From NCBI GenBank assembly GCA_021234535.1, contig CM037849.1, positions 10,893,526 through 10,957,525 on the forward strand: a DNA stretch of 64,000 nucleotides. Direction: 5' to 3'. Below are positions 22,641 to 36,100 of this stretch, in pieces; position 1 is the first letter of the stretch, and the number at the start of each line of letters is the position of its first letter. The position numbers were made by a program, and so were the translations under genes. The stretch comes from Stichopus chloronotus (Eukaryota > Echinodermata > Holothuroidea > Aspidochirotida > Stichopodidae). Below the pieces are notes generated by a model that was given only the letters and a program-made list of their open reading frames with translations, was not told where the DNA came from and ran no database searches.

Positions 22641-22708
22641 CTTGTAACCAGTTGATCTTGTGTAAATTTGAGGTAGGGAATAATTTTCACTCTTCTGTCA
22701 AGAATAGC

Positions 22709-24480
22709 TCAGAGATAGGTTACTTGTATCTTTATGATGGTGGTAGGATTCTCCCCAGTGAGTAACTTAATCAAAGTCGAGCCTCTGTGTACATTCTCTG
22801 GTTGATAAGTGCCAAGGGTGTGGCTCTCTGACCTGGACTGGTCTAGTTGACTGATTGTCGTAGGTGGTTGATGTTGGAACCGGTGCTGGGCTTGTGCATT
22901 CTCTGGCCAGGTGTCCCTTTTGGTGGCAACAGTAGAATTCCAATGCACTCCTGGGTTGGAATGGCCACCTGCTGTAGCTACCGTCTGCCCTTGTCAGGCT
23001 TTGTTTCAACTTCTTCACTGGTTCCACTAGATCAGCCTGGCCTTTCTGCAGAATCTCTGTCTTACCTCAGACAACTGTTGACAGAGCTTTGCAATGTGGC
23101 AGAGAGGTAAAAAACTTCTGTCCTATTTACAATCATCTCTTGGTGTTACTGTGACCATTCACAGTTAAAAAGGAAACTTAGGAGAAAAATGTACTGTTTG
23201 AAATAATATCTTATCTTTATTTCTTCTTTTTATCATGCCATGCGGTAAAATTACTGCCAAGAACAAACAGAAACTCAACAGTCAATGTAGTATATCTTTC
23301 TGGCTGGTTAAATGTGATTCTGGCATAGCGCCCCCACAGTAATAGATACACGGAAATGGAGTCTACATGTATATGACACTTCATTATAGGCTTACGGTCA
23401 TTAACACACACGTGCAGTACTCGTTCTTCGACTACTGTACTGTGATAGCTAGGGTACGTTGATTACAAGGTGACAATTTCACTGTAGTAACATAAACGCT
23501 ACAACTGATTTATGACTCAAATGAACCATAATCATACAATATGAAATCACGAACTAATGATATCCAGTCAAAATGGAATGTACGCATTTTAGTACACCGC
23601 AAACAGAACATCGAAAACTCAGTGACAATTACCAGCAACAACTTCATAAGGGTAGGTTAGTAATGTGAACACGGCAAACATGTTCCTATGATCAAATGCT
23701 CTGCAGAGTAACAAGTCTTACCTGCTTGCAAGATAAGGCAACTACAGTCTCATAATATAACACTCAAATATCTTACTGGTCCTCCTTTATTTCAATTTCA
23801 AGTGCCGATGGTAAAGATTCAGAACAATTCAATATTCGGCAAATCATAAAAGATTCGACAAGTGAGATCAGTGATAAAGTCAATAGATGGCGCTCTTCAG
23901 AAACCACACAGAGATCACTGGATCACTACACTTGGTAGGATCTGATGGAGAGTGTTGGCCTCCTCTTCCCTGTCCAGGTTCCAGTCTCAGAGGGAAATGA
24001 AAGTTATGCTGGGCTATTCCTCTATCAATAGGTTAATATGAAGGACTGCATCTGATATTGAACCATCCTGGAACTGTTCTTTTAGTTTGACCGCCAAAGT
24101 TGGGGCATTCTCCACCTTTGCTGACACATCGGCAAGGCTCATAAGGGCCAAGGTGTACTGAGGGACTGACTTACCATCCTTCTGTCCTCTATTGCAAATC
24201 TCCCTCATTAGCTCTATTCCCTCATTAGCTCTCCTCCCTCATTAGCTCTCCTGAACTCCTCTCGCTGAACATCTCCTGCTGCACTGCAAGGATTTCGTCT
24301 GGGTCCTTTAGTAGGCTTGTGGGTCTGTGTTGGATTTCTTGACAGGCAGACCCTTCTAAATGAGCCAAAATGAAATTCAGAGCATCCTCACCCTCTAATT
24401 TCTTCAACTTCGGAGCAGTGGTCACATCCTGAATAAAACTGACAACATCTGTCCCGGGCATATCCGAAAACGACTTCAGC
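22709..24480 (-). pseudogene. retroelement gag remnant with a damaged zinc knuckle
   Basis: The - strand encodes a gag-like helical segment in two frames (24461-24225, with FILAHLEGSACQEIQHRP; 24208-24014, with QYTLALMSLADVSAKVEN). After about 900 bp of unrelated sequence it encodes a zinc-knuckle region at 23027-22767 (FYCCHQKGHLAREC). In a CCHC knuckle the first Cys should sit where Phe is, so the knuckle looks damaged. The gap at 23110-24000 shows no domain and is probably another insertion. Confidence 0.6.
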
Positions 24481-25129
24481 TGTCTTACCTTCTTTGGGAA
24501 ATCTTACCAGGCCGTATTCCCTGGTGTTCCTCTATAGTCTTTGTTGTGTGGGGTTTATCAAGACAGATGCCCCTGATATCAAAGGAACTGTAGACCAGAT
24601 TATATATATTATACATATTAAGAAACTCAAAAACTTTCCTTTAATACAGATGGTCGAAAGATATTGATCTTTTTGTCCCTACAAAAGCAGATCAATTTAT
24701 TGTGATAACAGTGGCCTACTGTGTTTTTCAGTGGCTTTCCTTCAGGGCAAGATAATGGAGGTAACTTCTCCTGAAATGCCTGACATTTATAGGGATTGCC
24801 TGATAAGTGGCAAGCCATTAAATGGAGCGTTGGATATATTGTGTACATTCCTGGTCTTCCTGGAATACTTAATGACTGCCATTGTTTGGACAGAGGTTTT
24901 GGTATAAAAATGGTCTTGCATAATAACTGGGAGTACCAGGTTTGTGAAGGCTAGTTTGGGTCTACCATTATGCTCGTTGCCTTTTCTTTCAGAATCATTT
25001 TAAGACATTGTCCAATTAAGCTGAAAGGAGACATTAAATTGGTAGTTGCACCAACTAAATGAAAGCCATGCATCAATAAAGTTGGCTTCTGCATATGGCA
25101 TCCATATCCAGAAGCCAAGCCATTAAATG

Positions 25130-26500
25130 TTTGGGTCCAGAAGCCATGACTACACCGTAGTCATGTAATATGTTGCTTGTGTTGATCAAGTGACTCACTG
25201 GCTATAAGAATGTCGTCAATAGAAACGTAACAGAATTGGAGGACTTGTGTGACCTCATCCATGAAACTTTGGAACATCTGAGCAGAGTTCCGGAGCCCAA
25301 AAGACATTCGGGTGAACTTGTATAGACCGAAAGGCGTTGTGACGGCTGTCTTACAAATATCCGACTCCTCTACTGGAATTTGATGATATGCCTGTACAAG
25401 GTCGATTTTCCAGAAAATGCGGGCACAATGAAGGGATGCTGACAAATCGTGGATATGTGGGATTGGATATACATCCGGTACAGTGATGTTATTTAAGGCT
25501 CGATAATCCCCCGAAGTTTTTGGGACCATGTGTGGCGGTGATGCCCAGTTACTATCAGAGGGTCTGATAATACCCAGTTGTAACGTGGAACAAATTCATT
25601 CCGTGCGACTTAAAGCCTATTCGGTGCCATACGCTTTGTACGTGATGTTACTGGTGGTCCATTAGTTGTAATATGATGAGTAACCTTGTGTTTAACAGGC
25701 AGCTCATTGAAATTAGGAATAGCAACGGATGGGTAGTCATTAAAAAGTTTGTCAAAATCGGCTTGAGTGTTTGAAGTGGCGAAAGTGGGTGACAACGTCC
25801 TCTCAGTAGTGGTAGTCCCCGTCACAGCGATGTGAGTAAGAGCATCGACTAAGCGGTTTCCCTTAACAAATACTAGAAGAGCAAAATGCCTTAAAAAGTC
25901 ACACCCTAAAATAGGTCTGTGTACATCCGCTATGACAAAAATCCACTGGAAACGCCGCCGGAGTCCTATATTAAGTGTTAAGGACCTGTAGCCAAAGGTG
26001 TGATTGGCATACCGTTAATAGCTTTTAATGAAGGTCCTTTTCCGCGACTAAGTCGGTCCTCGTTGGCAGTATCACACTGACCGCAGCACCCGTGTCTACA
26101 AGCAATTCCAAGGTATGATTCTTATCAATAGTGTAAAACAGGTGGCTGCTATCTGGGCCAATGGTGTTTTCCAAATACTTGGCATAGAGCTTTGTGATTT
26201 GTGGCAATTGAGTGCCTTATCACCATAGGTCCTTTGATACCAGCAAATGTCATCAGGTTCAGAGTTTGAGGAGTGTCGTTTGTTGCCCGACTTATCCTGC
26301 TGTTGTTGAGAACGGCCACGGCTACGACTCTTTTCCCACATTTTTGTTTTAAGGTCTGCTAACTGGGGAGTGAGCTCCTTGATCTGCTCGCGGAGTTGCT
26401 GCAGTTCAGACGTGGTGATGACAGCGTTAGATGCACTAGCGTGATTGATGGCTGCTAGGTATTGTTTGTTCGAAGTCTCCATTATCTTGTAAGCCATTTG
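25130..26500 (-). pseudogene. decayed gypsy element E: gag end, protease, reverse transcriptase
   Basis: On the - strand the order is a gag end with a CWYQRTYGDKALNC knuckle-like motif (about 26200-26250), an aspartic protease with LLVDTGAAVSVI (about 26050-26110), and RT with [39 protein letters not shown] and the catalytic box SIDDILIAS (about 25190-25230). The frame changes between protease and RT, and there is no RNase H or integrase downstream before about 25130. This family is distinct from elements A, C and the Gmr1-like one by sequence. Confidence 0.8.
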
Positions 26501-26739
26501 TGCCAGTTGGTCCAGGGCAGTGACTGCTTAAATGATGAAGAATATTCATCATAAGTTCTCCCTTGAATACAAATATCTTCAGTGTAACTGACATATAAAT
26601 GTCAATGATTGCACAGTTCTGAAAACATTGGTCCAATCAAAATGGTAAAAACGCAAGCATGAGCAGTAACACAAGGCCCTCTTTAGCAATTAGTGCAAAA
26701 TGGTAACAGTGGCACTAAGACACCACCCAAACTCCCTAG

Positions 26740-26860
26740 AGCAGACTCATCCTCTGCAACCGGATAGGAAGCCCTTGCCGTTGCTGGATAGGCAGTCCTT
26801 CCCTTACCGTAAATAGGAAGCCAGCTTATGGTAGCTGGATAGGTGCGATCTCCCAGCCCC
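26740..26860. repeat. GATAGGAAGCC-type short repeat
   Basis: Repeated words such as 'ggataggaagccc', 'ggataggcagtcc' and 'aataggaagccagc' alternate here. The same words occur at about 7485-7600. Both sites lie next to dead gypsy pieces, so they may be parts of related LTRs; this is not shown. Confidence 0.35.
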
Positions 26861-26899
26861 TTGAACCCTATAAAACGGACATGCAGCTCCCGGTGTTTG

Positions 26900-29800
26900 A
26901 AAAGGTAATTCTGTAAAAACTGTAAGCACCTACAATTTATTGTATGAATGATGTGTTGACAGAACATATATCACTACCCTTGTAGACTAATTTCCTTCTG
27001 TGCCATATGATACTGCTGAATCTCCAGAAAATTATTCCATCTACCCAATAAGGGAAGAGCAGCTTGTGAGACTGCAGATAATTGTTGCTCTGACCATCTC
27101 TCTTCTTGCTAACTTTTCCCAGTGTACAGTAAACTTTTTACATTCTTTGCTCCCAAAATCCTGCTGTCACTGTTCTCCACTTTGAATTACAAACGCTCAT
27201 CAACCCCGATAGTTTCAATTCCCCCAACCACTTACATTTAGTCCCTCCCTCAGACTGTCTTAAATTTCTCCACACATGTAATCAAAACAAGGATCCATGT
27301 GTACAGTGTCATATATATGAGCCTGTACTCTGCATCTTTTGAATTTGCTGTCGATCGAAGAGTACTGTTACTTAGAACCAGTTGAGAATTTTGCTTCCTG
27401 GAAGGTAAAAGTATAGAGTAGGGTGATGAGTAACTGCCTTTAAATTACAAAATGATAATAAAAACTTGCTGCTACCGGTACATCAGAGTGTCAAGTCTGG
27501 GTCATTGCTTCCTTCTCTCCTGTAGCAGTGCTTTGATGAAGCCACAGGGCAAGAAGTGGCTATTAACAAGGAAGCGAAGCAGGAATGACACTATTTAAGC
27601 GTAACGCCACCATGGGTTGATCCATAGCGTACTGAGTGAATTTTTGGTGATATTGCCTCTCACATTGAAGGAAATGGCAACGGTCTCTCTGAGCTTGTAA
27701 GTTTCCGCTAAGTGTTCTTTATAGACCCTGGGGTATAATAGTAAAGGTTTTAAATCTCAACTTCTGACCTACATTTGATGTTATGTTTACCACACTGAGA
27801 AATCTATCATGTGCCAAATACGTGGTGACATAATGGCCAATCACAGCAGAGATAAAAAGCTCTCAGTAAATGTTTCATAAAGTCATGGCTTTTCTCTCCA
27901 TAACTGTTGGTGTTGCATCTAGTATAGTTTGCTGTAGACAGACTCCCAGTGACAGGGAGCTACACCGAGTGTAAATTTATTAGCATCACAACAGTCTACA
28001 GGAACTGTTTCTTGCAATCAACTGAAACAGGAATTTAAGCAGACAATGTATTAGTATGCATCGTCTGCAGAAAATGCCACAGTAGCAGACTATAGAAGCA
28101 AGGGGATATATATTTTTATGCTTTATTTTGCCTACTTGTTGTTTCTTTGTAAACCAGTTTGAAATGTGCTATGTAAATTTTGGATATGAAATAAACTGTA
28201 TTATTATAAATGGAGAGCTTTCTTTTATTTCTTTGTTGTGTGTAGAAACTAGTAAACAAATACAGAAGATGACAAAAAGCAACCTCTATTCTTCAGAAAT
28301 CTTTCAAAAGAGTATGTTGACTCAAAACTTCGATGTTTTGAGCATGGAGTTTTTACCATCTTGCCAACCTTTCCCTTATTTACATCCTTCATTCAAGGTT
28401 TTGTCTACTCTCAACTGTGTATTATGCAATGTGAGAGTGACAAGTCTAGGTGAGGGGTCCACCAAGTCTAGAGCTATGGAACAGGTAGATCAGCGCCACT
28501 TGGTGTGAGATTGATCAGTCGGGTGGTCGAGTTCACCCAATGTGACAGAAATCAGGCTGGTGTTATTGGTAAAACTAGTATGATTGAAAACAGGCAGGTT
28601 GGGACCCATGTATTCTGAGATAATCAATCGGATGGATCAAGGCACACCTACAGTGATAAAGAGACAGCAAAGCTTAGACAAAACAAACAGTTACTTTTGA
28701 TTTGTCAATGATTTCCTTGATGACAAACTTAAAAAAAGCCAATCCACAAAGTTGAGCATGTCATCGCTGGCCAATGTCTAAATTCACTGCTTTCCGTCAA
28801 AATTATAGTCATAAAGCGATTTGCAGTAATTTTCACCTTTGACCCGTTACATAAAGGAGTCTGCTAGACGAATGAATACTTTACCATAGGCAATCTACCA
28901 CCTGGAGTTAGAAGATATTAAAATGCCATTTGCTACATGCGTTTGCCTGACATATGTTTCCTCTCAAGAACAACAAAGTGTATTACTCACAATGGATATT
29001 GTAACCATGTTAGATGACGACAGTTCTACCCACGTAAAGTGGACTCAGAGTGCAGTGTCAGAAGTCTCGGTTTTCAGACTAACGATTCTTAAATCAAACC
29101 AACTTTGAAAGCAGAGGAGAGTGTGCAATGTTAGAAATACATCAAATGACAGAAAGGTCCAACCTTGCTGAAAGCCACCTGAAATTCACATTAATTCACA
29201 TAAATTTACATCAAGCATTTGCTTACAGATACCAATTCCAGTGTCCCACACTAATGGAGATGCATCAAACTGATTGTCCACATCAGCAACATCAAAACTC
29301 CACAAGCAACTCATACTAATGTAAAAAAAAATGTATCAATAACTTAAAGGTGTTTCAAGTTTTAGTGTATAGAGGAAAAGGCGATGGAGGAGACGCTTCT
29401 CCAAATTTAAGCAACTTTGAGACTGGCAAGGTTTCCATGCACAATAACACACTGTGAACAAAGGTATGACACCGCGAGGCATAGTACTCATCAGCGACCT
29501 GCTGTTGCTAAGGCTGGTGTTACTGTGGTTACCCAAGACACTGCATCAAAATAACCAATCACTCTTTTGAAGAAATATTTGACAGTTGCTTTCAGTGTTT
29601 GATTTGTGACTCAAGAAAACATCTTTTCATTAAGGTATGTGTGAGAACATTTATATATCACACTGATGTTGGCTACCATCGAGCAATGCTGGCTAAATTC
29701 TTTACAAACAACACTACTGCAGAAAAACTGCAGCAGGCAGCAAGATGAATACCGGACATTCCCTCTACGTCTGATGAGGTCACTTCTCTGACATTCCTTC

Positions 29801-30138
29801 ACAGCCTGATCACAAAGATATCCTCCATGTATGAGCGGGTGGCTTATCATACATAAGAAACAAGTGAACTTCACAAACTGAGGTTCATATTGAGTATATG
29901 GTTAGAATGCAGCAGAGTCTCTCTTGTGATGTGAATTGCAATTGACTATCCTCACTTTTCCATGATGGCTGAAAAAAACTTCATGACTGAATCCAGGTTA
30001 TACCGACAGACCGGAAACAGTCACAATTTGAGTCTAGTGAGTGAAAAAAAAGGTCCTACAGAAAAGACATCTCTGATGATGTAGTTCCCTCCTCAGTTTC
30101 TTCCACACCATTTCAGCTGAAGATGTTTCATCAGCATT
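26900..30138. other. downstream flank of RPA2; no gene seen
   Basis: Reading frames here are short and not protein-like. A partial copy of the TAAGCG-start repeat begins near 27597. The stretch from 28100 to 30138 probably includes the RPA2 3' UTR. Reverse-strand AATAAA words occur near 28115 and 28215, but I cannot tell which, if any, is used. Confidence 0.4.
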
Positions 30139-33100
30139 TTATCCTTCTGTCGACTTGAAGTGGTCGTCGTCTATGGTGGAGTAAATGTGACCCTCGTTGG
30201 ATAGAAACTCCACCGCAGCCCTGGATGTTGAGACAGTTGAAAGGAAAGAAAAAAATGAAAACTCTATTCAATCTGTCATAATTTAATCTAATGGATACAC
30301 AGTACAACGTAGATATTGCAAGATTTGTGACACTTCCCTAGCAGAAGAAGTTAGGCATCACCAAAACCATTGATTTCTATGTGTCAGGCTGTACATTTTG
30401 GGAAGAATTTGATTGGTACCCTAGACTTGTGTGAACACAGTCTAGATACAAACGACAGAGTGATGTGCTAGTAATACCATGCTTTACTGGGAAAGTGCAT
30501 GACCCACCATGGCCCAATTTAAAGAGCGTATGTGAAAAACATATGACAGCATTTAAGTAATAATTTGGGTTTTTCAAAAGGAAACAATTTTACGCAAGGA
30601 GCACCATTGGGTTCATCATGATTCCTTAGACACTCTTTGTACAAACACACATTGTCCTTTTGGTAATGTTCACAGATTGCTTGAATAAGATGAGGAGAAT
30701 AGTAAACCTAAGAACACGATGCTGAATGGAGGTGTCAATTCAATTAATCACTCTAACGAAATAATCCACCAAGAGGACTGTGACCCGAAAACAATGAGTT
30801 TGAAACAAGGCCGGTTCGTCACCTGATGTGGTCCATGGAGACCTTCTTTGATGTTAGCGCTGCCTTCAACTGGTTCAGACTGATGCCTTGCTCATCAGGA
30901 CAGCTGACTATCAACTGATGAACCTGGAAGGGATGCCAAATAAAAAAAAAATGAAATTAAAGGATAGGTAGCTTTTAAAACCTTTAATTGCATTCTTCTC
31001 AAAGTAATTTGACTCCAAGAGAACCATTATCATCTATCCTTCTACGGACAATGTGTGGTCCTGGTAACTGACCCGAATATGGAAATCTCAACTAGAATAC
31101 CTCTTAAGAGTACAGAACACACACAGTTGAGGGATGTTATACTTCCAAAGGAGTGACATCGACAAGGAATTTGAATTCAAACTGAGTATTTTCTCTCTCA
31201 TGTCAGAAGTTTTTGCCAGACCTTCGGCTGCTGGGTCATTTTCTCCTAGAATCTCTTTGCTGGATGCAGCTTCTTTAAAAGAGGGAGGCAGAGACAAGAA
31301 GAGTCAATTTTCAATGCCACCTACTGCCTCTTCAGTGACTACACCAGATGGTGGCTTAGTCAACACACGGTACTGTTTCTGTCAGTTGCTATGTAGCTCT
31401 CCATACATCAATATGCCTGTCATTAAGTGTGTTGCTTTTGAAAAGTCAATGCACCAACTAGAATCTTTAAAATACAGTGCTAATCGATGATTTGATGACT
31501 AAGACTGAACACAGTTGCTAAGGTATTGGACGATTCAGCAGACCACAAAGCAGCTTAGGGATGGCACGGACTCTTTGGGATTACTCCACATCCAAGCAAC
31601 CGAACATTACTGCATCAAAGAAACAAGCAAATTTGTTCAGCAGCAGTTATTCGCTTACATCTCTTTGGACACTACTAAGACCATGGTTAGCCAAATTGCC
31701 GTAGTCTCCACCTTGAGCTCCTTGCATCTTATTTGGTGTTTGCATGGACATGTTGCCAAGACCTGGGGTGGCAGGTACCCCCATCTGAAAAGACAAGTAA
31801 TGCAATCAATTTGGAATTTTCTGGCCCAAGTTCATTATTCCATTTGCTAAATCTATATTGCAACTATTGTACAAATGTTTACTCCTCTTGTTCTTTGCAC
31901 TGATGCTTGATGAGAAAAATATTCAGGAAAAGTTTACAAGGTTAAGAGCAGAGGAGAACGTATGCTGCTCTTCAGGGCTAAGTTGCCTCAAACAGCAGAG
32001 TTGTAACAAGTCCAGACTTGAGTCACCAATTTTCAAATGACTTGCTAACGTAATGATTAAAAATATGATATGATTGCCTGGTATTTCAGAATTTTTAGAG
32101 CATGCTGCATGCTTATAGACAGCTGCAGGGGAGCTATGTACCATCTTTCCAGTGAACTATAGGTGCATGGTATTTTGAGAGTACTACTGTACTTAGTAAC
32201 ACAGTAACATAGAAATTGCTCTTGGTAGAATTATGAAGGAATTCATGGAAAATCTCCAATGAAGAGACAAAAAAGTAAGGAAAGGAGAATATGAGAAAGA
32301 AAAACAACTGGCAACAATTTTTATAAAAAATTATTCAGGTAGAAAACAGTGACAATCATGACTCTCAGATATATGAAAACTGCATCCACTGTAGGTCTAT
32401 AGGGTAGCACTGTATGTATTTTTGGAATCGGGTAGTGAAATGTGATCCAGGTGATAATGTGTCGGGCAGGTACCTGGGTTTTCGAGAAACTCGTGCAAAC
32501 ACTACTTGTAACTGTTATTTTGGGGGGGGGGGGGGGGGAGAAGGACTCCCATATATGCAAAGGACATGTCAGCCTTCAACTGCAAATGTCTAAATCAGAC
32601 TCAAACCTGTAGCTTTAATATGCATTACTTCACATCAAATGACTACCAAGTTCACAATTGTCGATCAAATTTGGTATCTTTTTTTCACAAGTTTAATTCA
32701 GATGAAAAAATTGGATCCTGGATGAAAAAATGTTTCTTACAGTGATCCAGCCCGGGATAAAACACCAAACCTCCCGGTTGCTAAACCACATTGCTTCGAT
32801 TGCCACATCCTTCATCCACTCTGCCACAGCAGCAGTTGAAACTATTCAGGACAACAAAACACCTTGTATTCCAAAGAAGGCCATAAGTTTTGGATTTTCC
32901 ATGTGTGCTTAAAATCATAATCTACACTTTATTAGATTATCTGAGTTCCCCATTTTTATCTAGGTGTGCAAAAAATCACACTTCTAATAGGCAAGTGGTG
33001 ATACATGCAATCACTCACACATGCCAAAATTTGAAGTCGACCAAAGAAATCTCTTAGGAGTATATCCTCTCAGTAGAGAATAAAACGCAGGGTATTACAG

Positions 33101-36100
33101 AAATTTAAAATTTCCACAAGGCTAAGTTGGATCAATGACCTGCAAAATCACAGAAACTTGTCTCAATTGTGGTACGAAGAATAACTGTAAATAAATACTG
33201 GCTGACCATAACATAAATGGTCTGGATGAATTGTATAACTATTAGATTTAATTTAAACTGACTCTGTTTTTTTTTTTTTTTTTCAGGGAGAAGAAAATGT
33301 AGAATATTACCTCTATTGCCACAAAGTTTAAATGAATTTTAACACCCTTGAGGATCATCTGCTTAATTCATGTGTTCCTAGTCACCAAGTTTGTTGCTGT
33401 TGTTCCTGCAACTTCCGTATGTGCCGATCTTCTGCTTGTCATGTCTCCAGACTTTGACTTCCATTGAAATTAGTACCATTCCAAATATTCAAAGTAAATG
33501 ATCAAACTACCAAAAAAAACAACATGCACACTAAATCTCTGGTCCTCTCTGTTATCATTTTGACAGTTTAAAATAAAAACAGGGAATATTGAATACTTTC
33601 TAATTAACTGTAAAAAAGCAAAACTAAAATAAGATCTTACCTGTTTTTTCTTCTTGGTTAGGAACATGTGTGCTTGGATTACTTCCAGTATGTGTACTGT
33701 GATTTCATTAAGGTCTGTTAAAGGTGCTATTTTAAATGGGGAGACTGTAGTTTTGCCACCAAAGGCCCTGACACTACCGATGATCTTGACGTACGTACCA
33801 GGCTGGAATACCTCGGGCTGTTGATCTGCATTCTCCTGTGACCAAAGACACGATGAATATACTGTATTCAAAGTAAACTTAAGTTACAGATGTATGCCCT
33901 GTATGCATTCTAACACCCCATTATTTCTGAAGCAATGTTTCTTTCAACGAAACCTACTTAACAACAAAAGAAAAATTTCTTGAAATTCGAGTGAGAGAAC
34001 TAAGTAGAAAGGAGTTACATTATGATTGCTGACAATCTCAAGTAATATTATATCTTTGGCATTCAGTTTACACACAGTCCAGCTGCTTTCCTGTTTCTCT
34101 GACTATTTCCTTTTTCTCATTTCAGGCACATGATCAACTGTGCTATCTTCTTTAACAAAGGATCCAAACGTCAATGTTGGGTTTCTTAAGCTCTAAAATG
34201 CAACTCATTCACTGAGTCAGTGTTTGTTAAAATACAAAATGGATGTCAAGTAAATGTTTGTATTTTCAACAATAAACCAAAGTGTGATGAAGATTGTAAA
34301 CTTACATTGTGATAGCCTGCCAGTCACATTGTCTGTTCTTTTTGTACCGTGTTCTATTTCCTTCTCATTTTTTTGACAGTTATAAGACTGTATCTGCTAC
34401 CTTTTAAACATTTTGCACTAAACGTAAACCTGTAGACAATAGATCCACATTTACTTCTTTTTAGACATCTATGCACACCATGGGTTCCCAATCTCTTTTT
34501 TGAGGAGATCCTTTTTTAGGAAGCACCATCATGATGAATGATGTGCAAAAAATTGCACTTCTCACGGTGATTTGAGGTGAGTGATGGTGTGCAATCGCAC
34601 TCGCATGCCTCAGAATTCAATGCGTGGATGTGACACTTTAACATGTTTCCGCAAGGATGAGCACCTTGACAGACAAAAATAAAGAGAGATACAACAATTG
34701 AGAAGCGATAAGAGTTGAGAAATCACATCGACTTACATCATTGTCAATCCACTGTCTGATTTCCATGGATGGTCCGGTCATGTCTTCCAGTTCATACCGT
34801 ATGTGGGTAGCTTGGATGTCCATACTCATAATGACACCAACAATCGCAACCTAGAGGAGGAAAGGCAAGATATGTTTCACATGCTGAGGTTTCAAATGAA
34901 TGGTATGTCATCTTGAGGTTAAAAGTTAATATGAATAATGCTTGCTGTACTGTAAGAGTTAGAATAAGTCACTGACCTATTATGTTATACTAAACCACTG
35001 GTTCTTAATGCTTTTCATCCAATTCACACTTTCACTTCCACACAGTCATCCTAGATTCCCCTTCCTACCTACCCTCTCCCCCGCACATTCTTAAAATATA
35101 TCAAAGGTTACACTTGAAGTCTCAACCACAGTATTGTGCTTATAACAATTTCACATGCAATATTAGGTAAGACCGCTAAATCTTTCATCCACTATTGGCA
35201 TATCTTACAGTCGAGATGTTTCTCATGTAAATATATATTATGCACTTTCTTAAATTTTGATAGCAGGTACAGTACAAGGAAATATTGTTTTCCTTTCGAA
35301 ATAAAACTGAGCCTATTGCATCATTATGACAGTTCTGTGAACCACACTGTCTTTTTTGGTAAGTGGAATAAATCTGATGTCACTTAAGATCCTCAGGTGC
35401 ATTTCACCAGTCCACGAGGACTCCCCATAGGCTAAATGTACAGGTATCCTCAAACTAAACTCGCTCATGACCAAAATTAATACAAAGGAAATTCAAAGTC
35501 AACAAACAGAAGTGCTGTGATGACAGAAAAAAAACAAAACTGAATCTCAGATGAAGTCAGTACCAACCTGATGAAGGTCTACTTCACCACATCTGAATCC
35601 ATCATCAACTGCCTGTGACTTGAGAATCTGGGCAATGGTGCAAGGAATCAGATTCTGGGCTCTCTTCCCCTGGAGGATAAAGAAAGACTTCATTATGCAT
35701 ATACTTTAACTCTCCTGCATATTTCAATGAAATGCTTACAGTATGAGAAAAGCCTGGTTGCGCAAAATCATAAATAGAGCGATAATCGTTCCACTACATC
35801 AAATATTTGGTATTATCTGCCATCGAAGAAATGCATAACGTATGGCTGCAATTAAAAATATAATAATTGTAAAAATTCTCCATTTAACACCAAAATAGGC
35901 AAACTTCTAATTTAAACACCAGCACTTTAAACAAGACAGACCATGACGGTAAATCTCCATCAAATGGCACAAAGAGAAAAATGATATGAGACAACCTGTA
36001 AAACATATTTACCGGCCCACTGACACAATACAAAATCTACTGCTGTACATTAGCATACCAAACAGGAATTGCTCAATGCACTACTGCAGCTTCCAGCTGT

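Noticed and set aside
27500..27595. Imperfect inverted repeat GTCATT...AATGAC
   Set aside because: Pairing is patchy and no flanking duplication or related copy was found.
28128..28508. 126-codon + strand frame downstream of RPA2
   Set aside because: Composition and lack of motifs suggest non-coding sequence, probably the 3' flank of RPA2 on the other strand.
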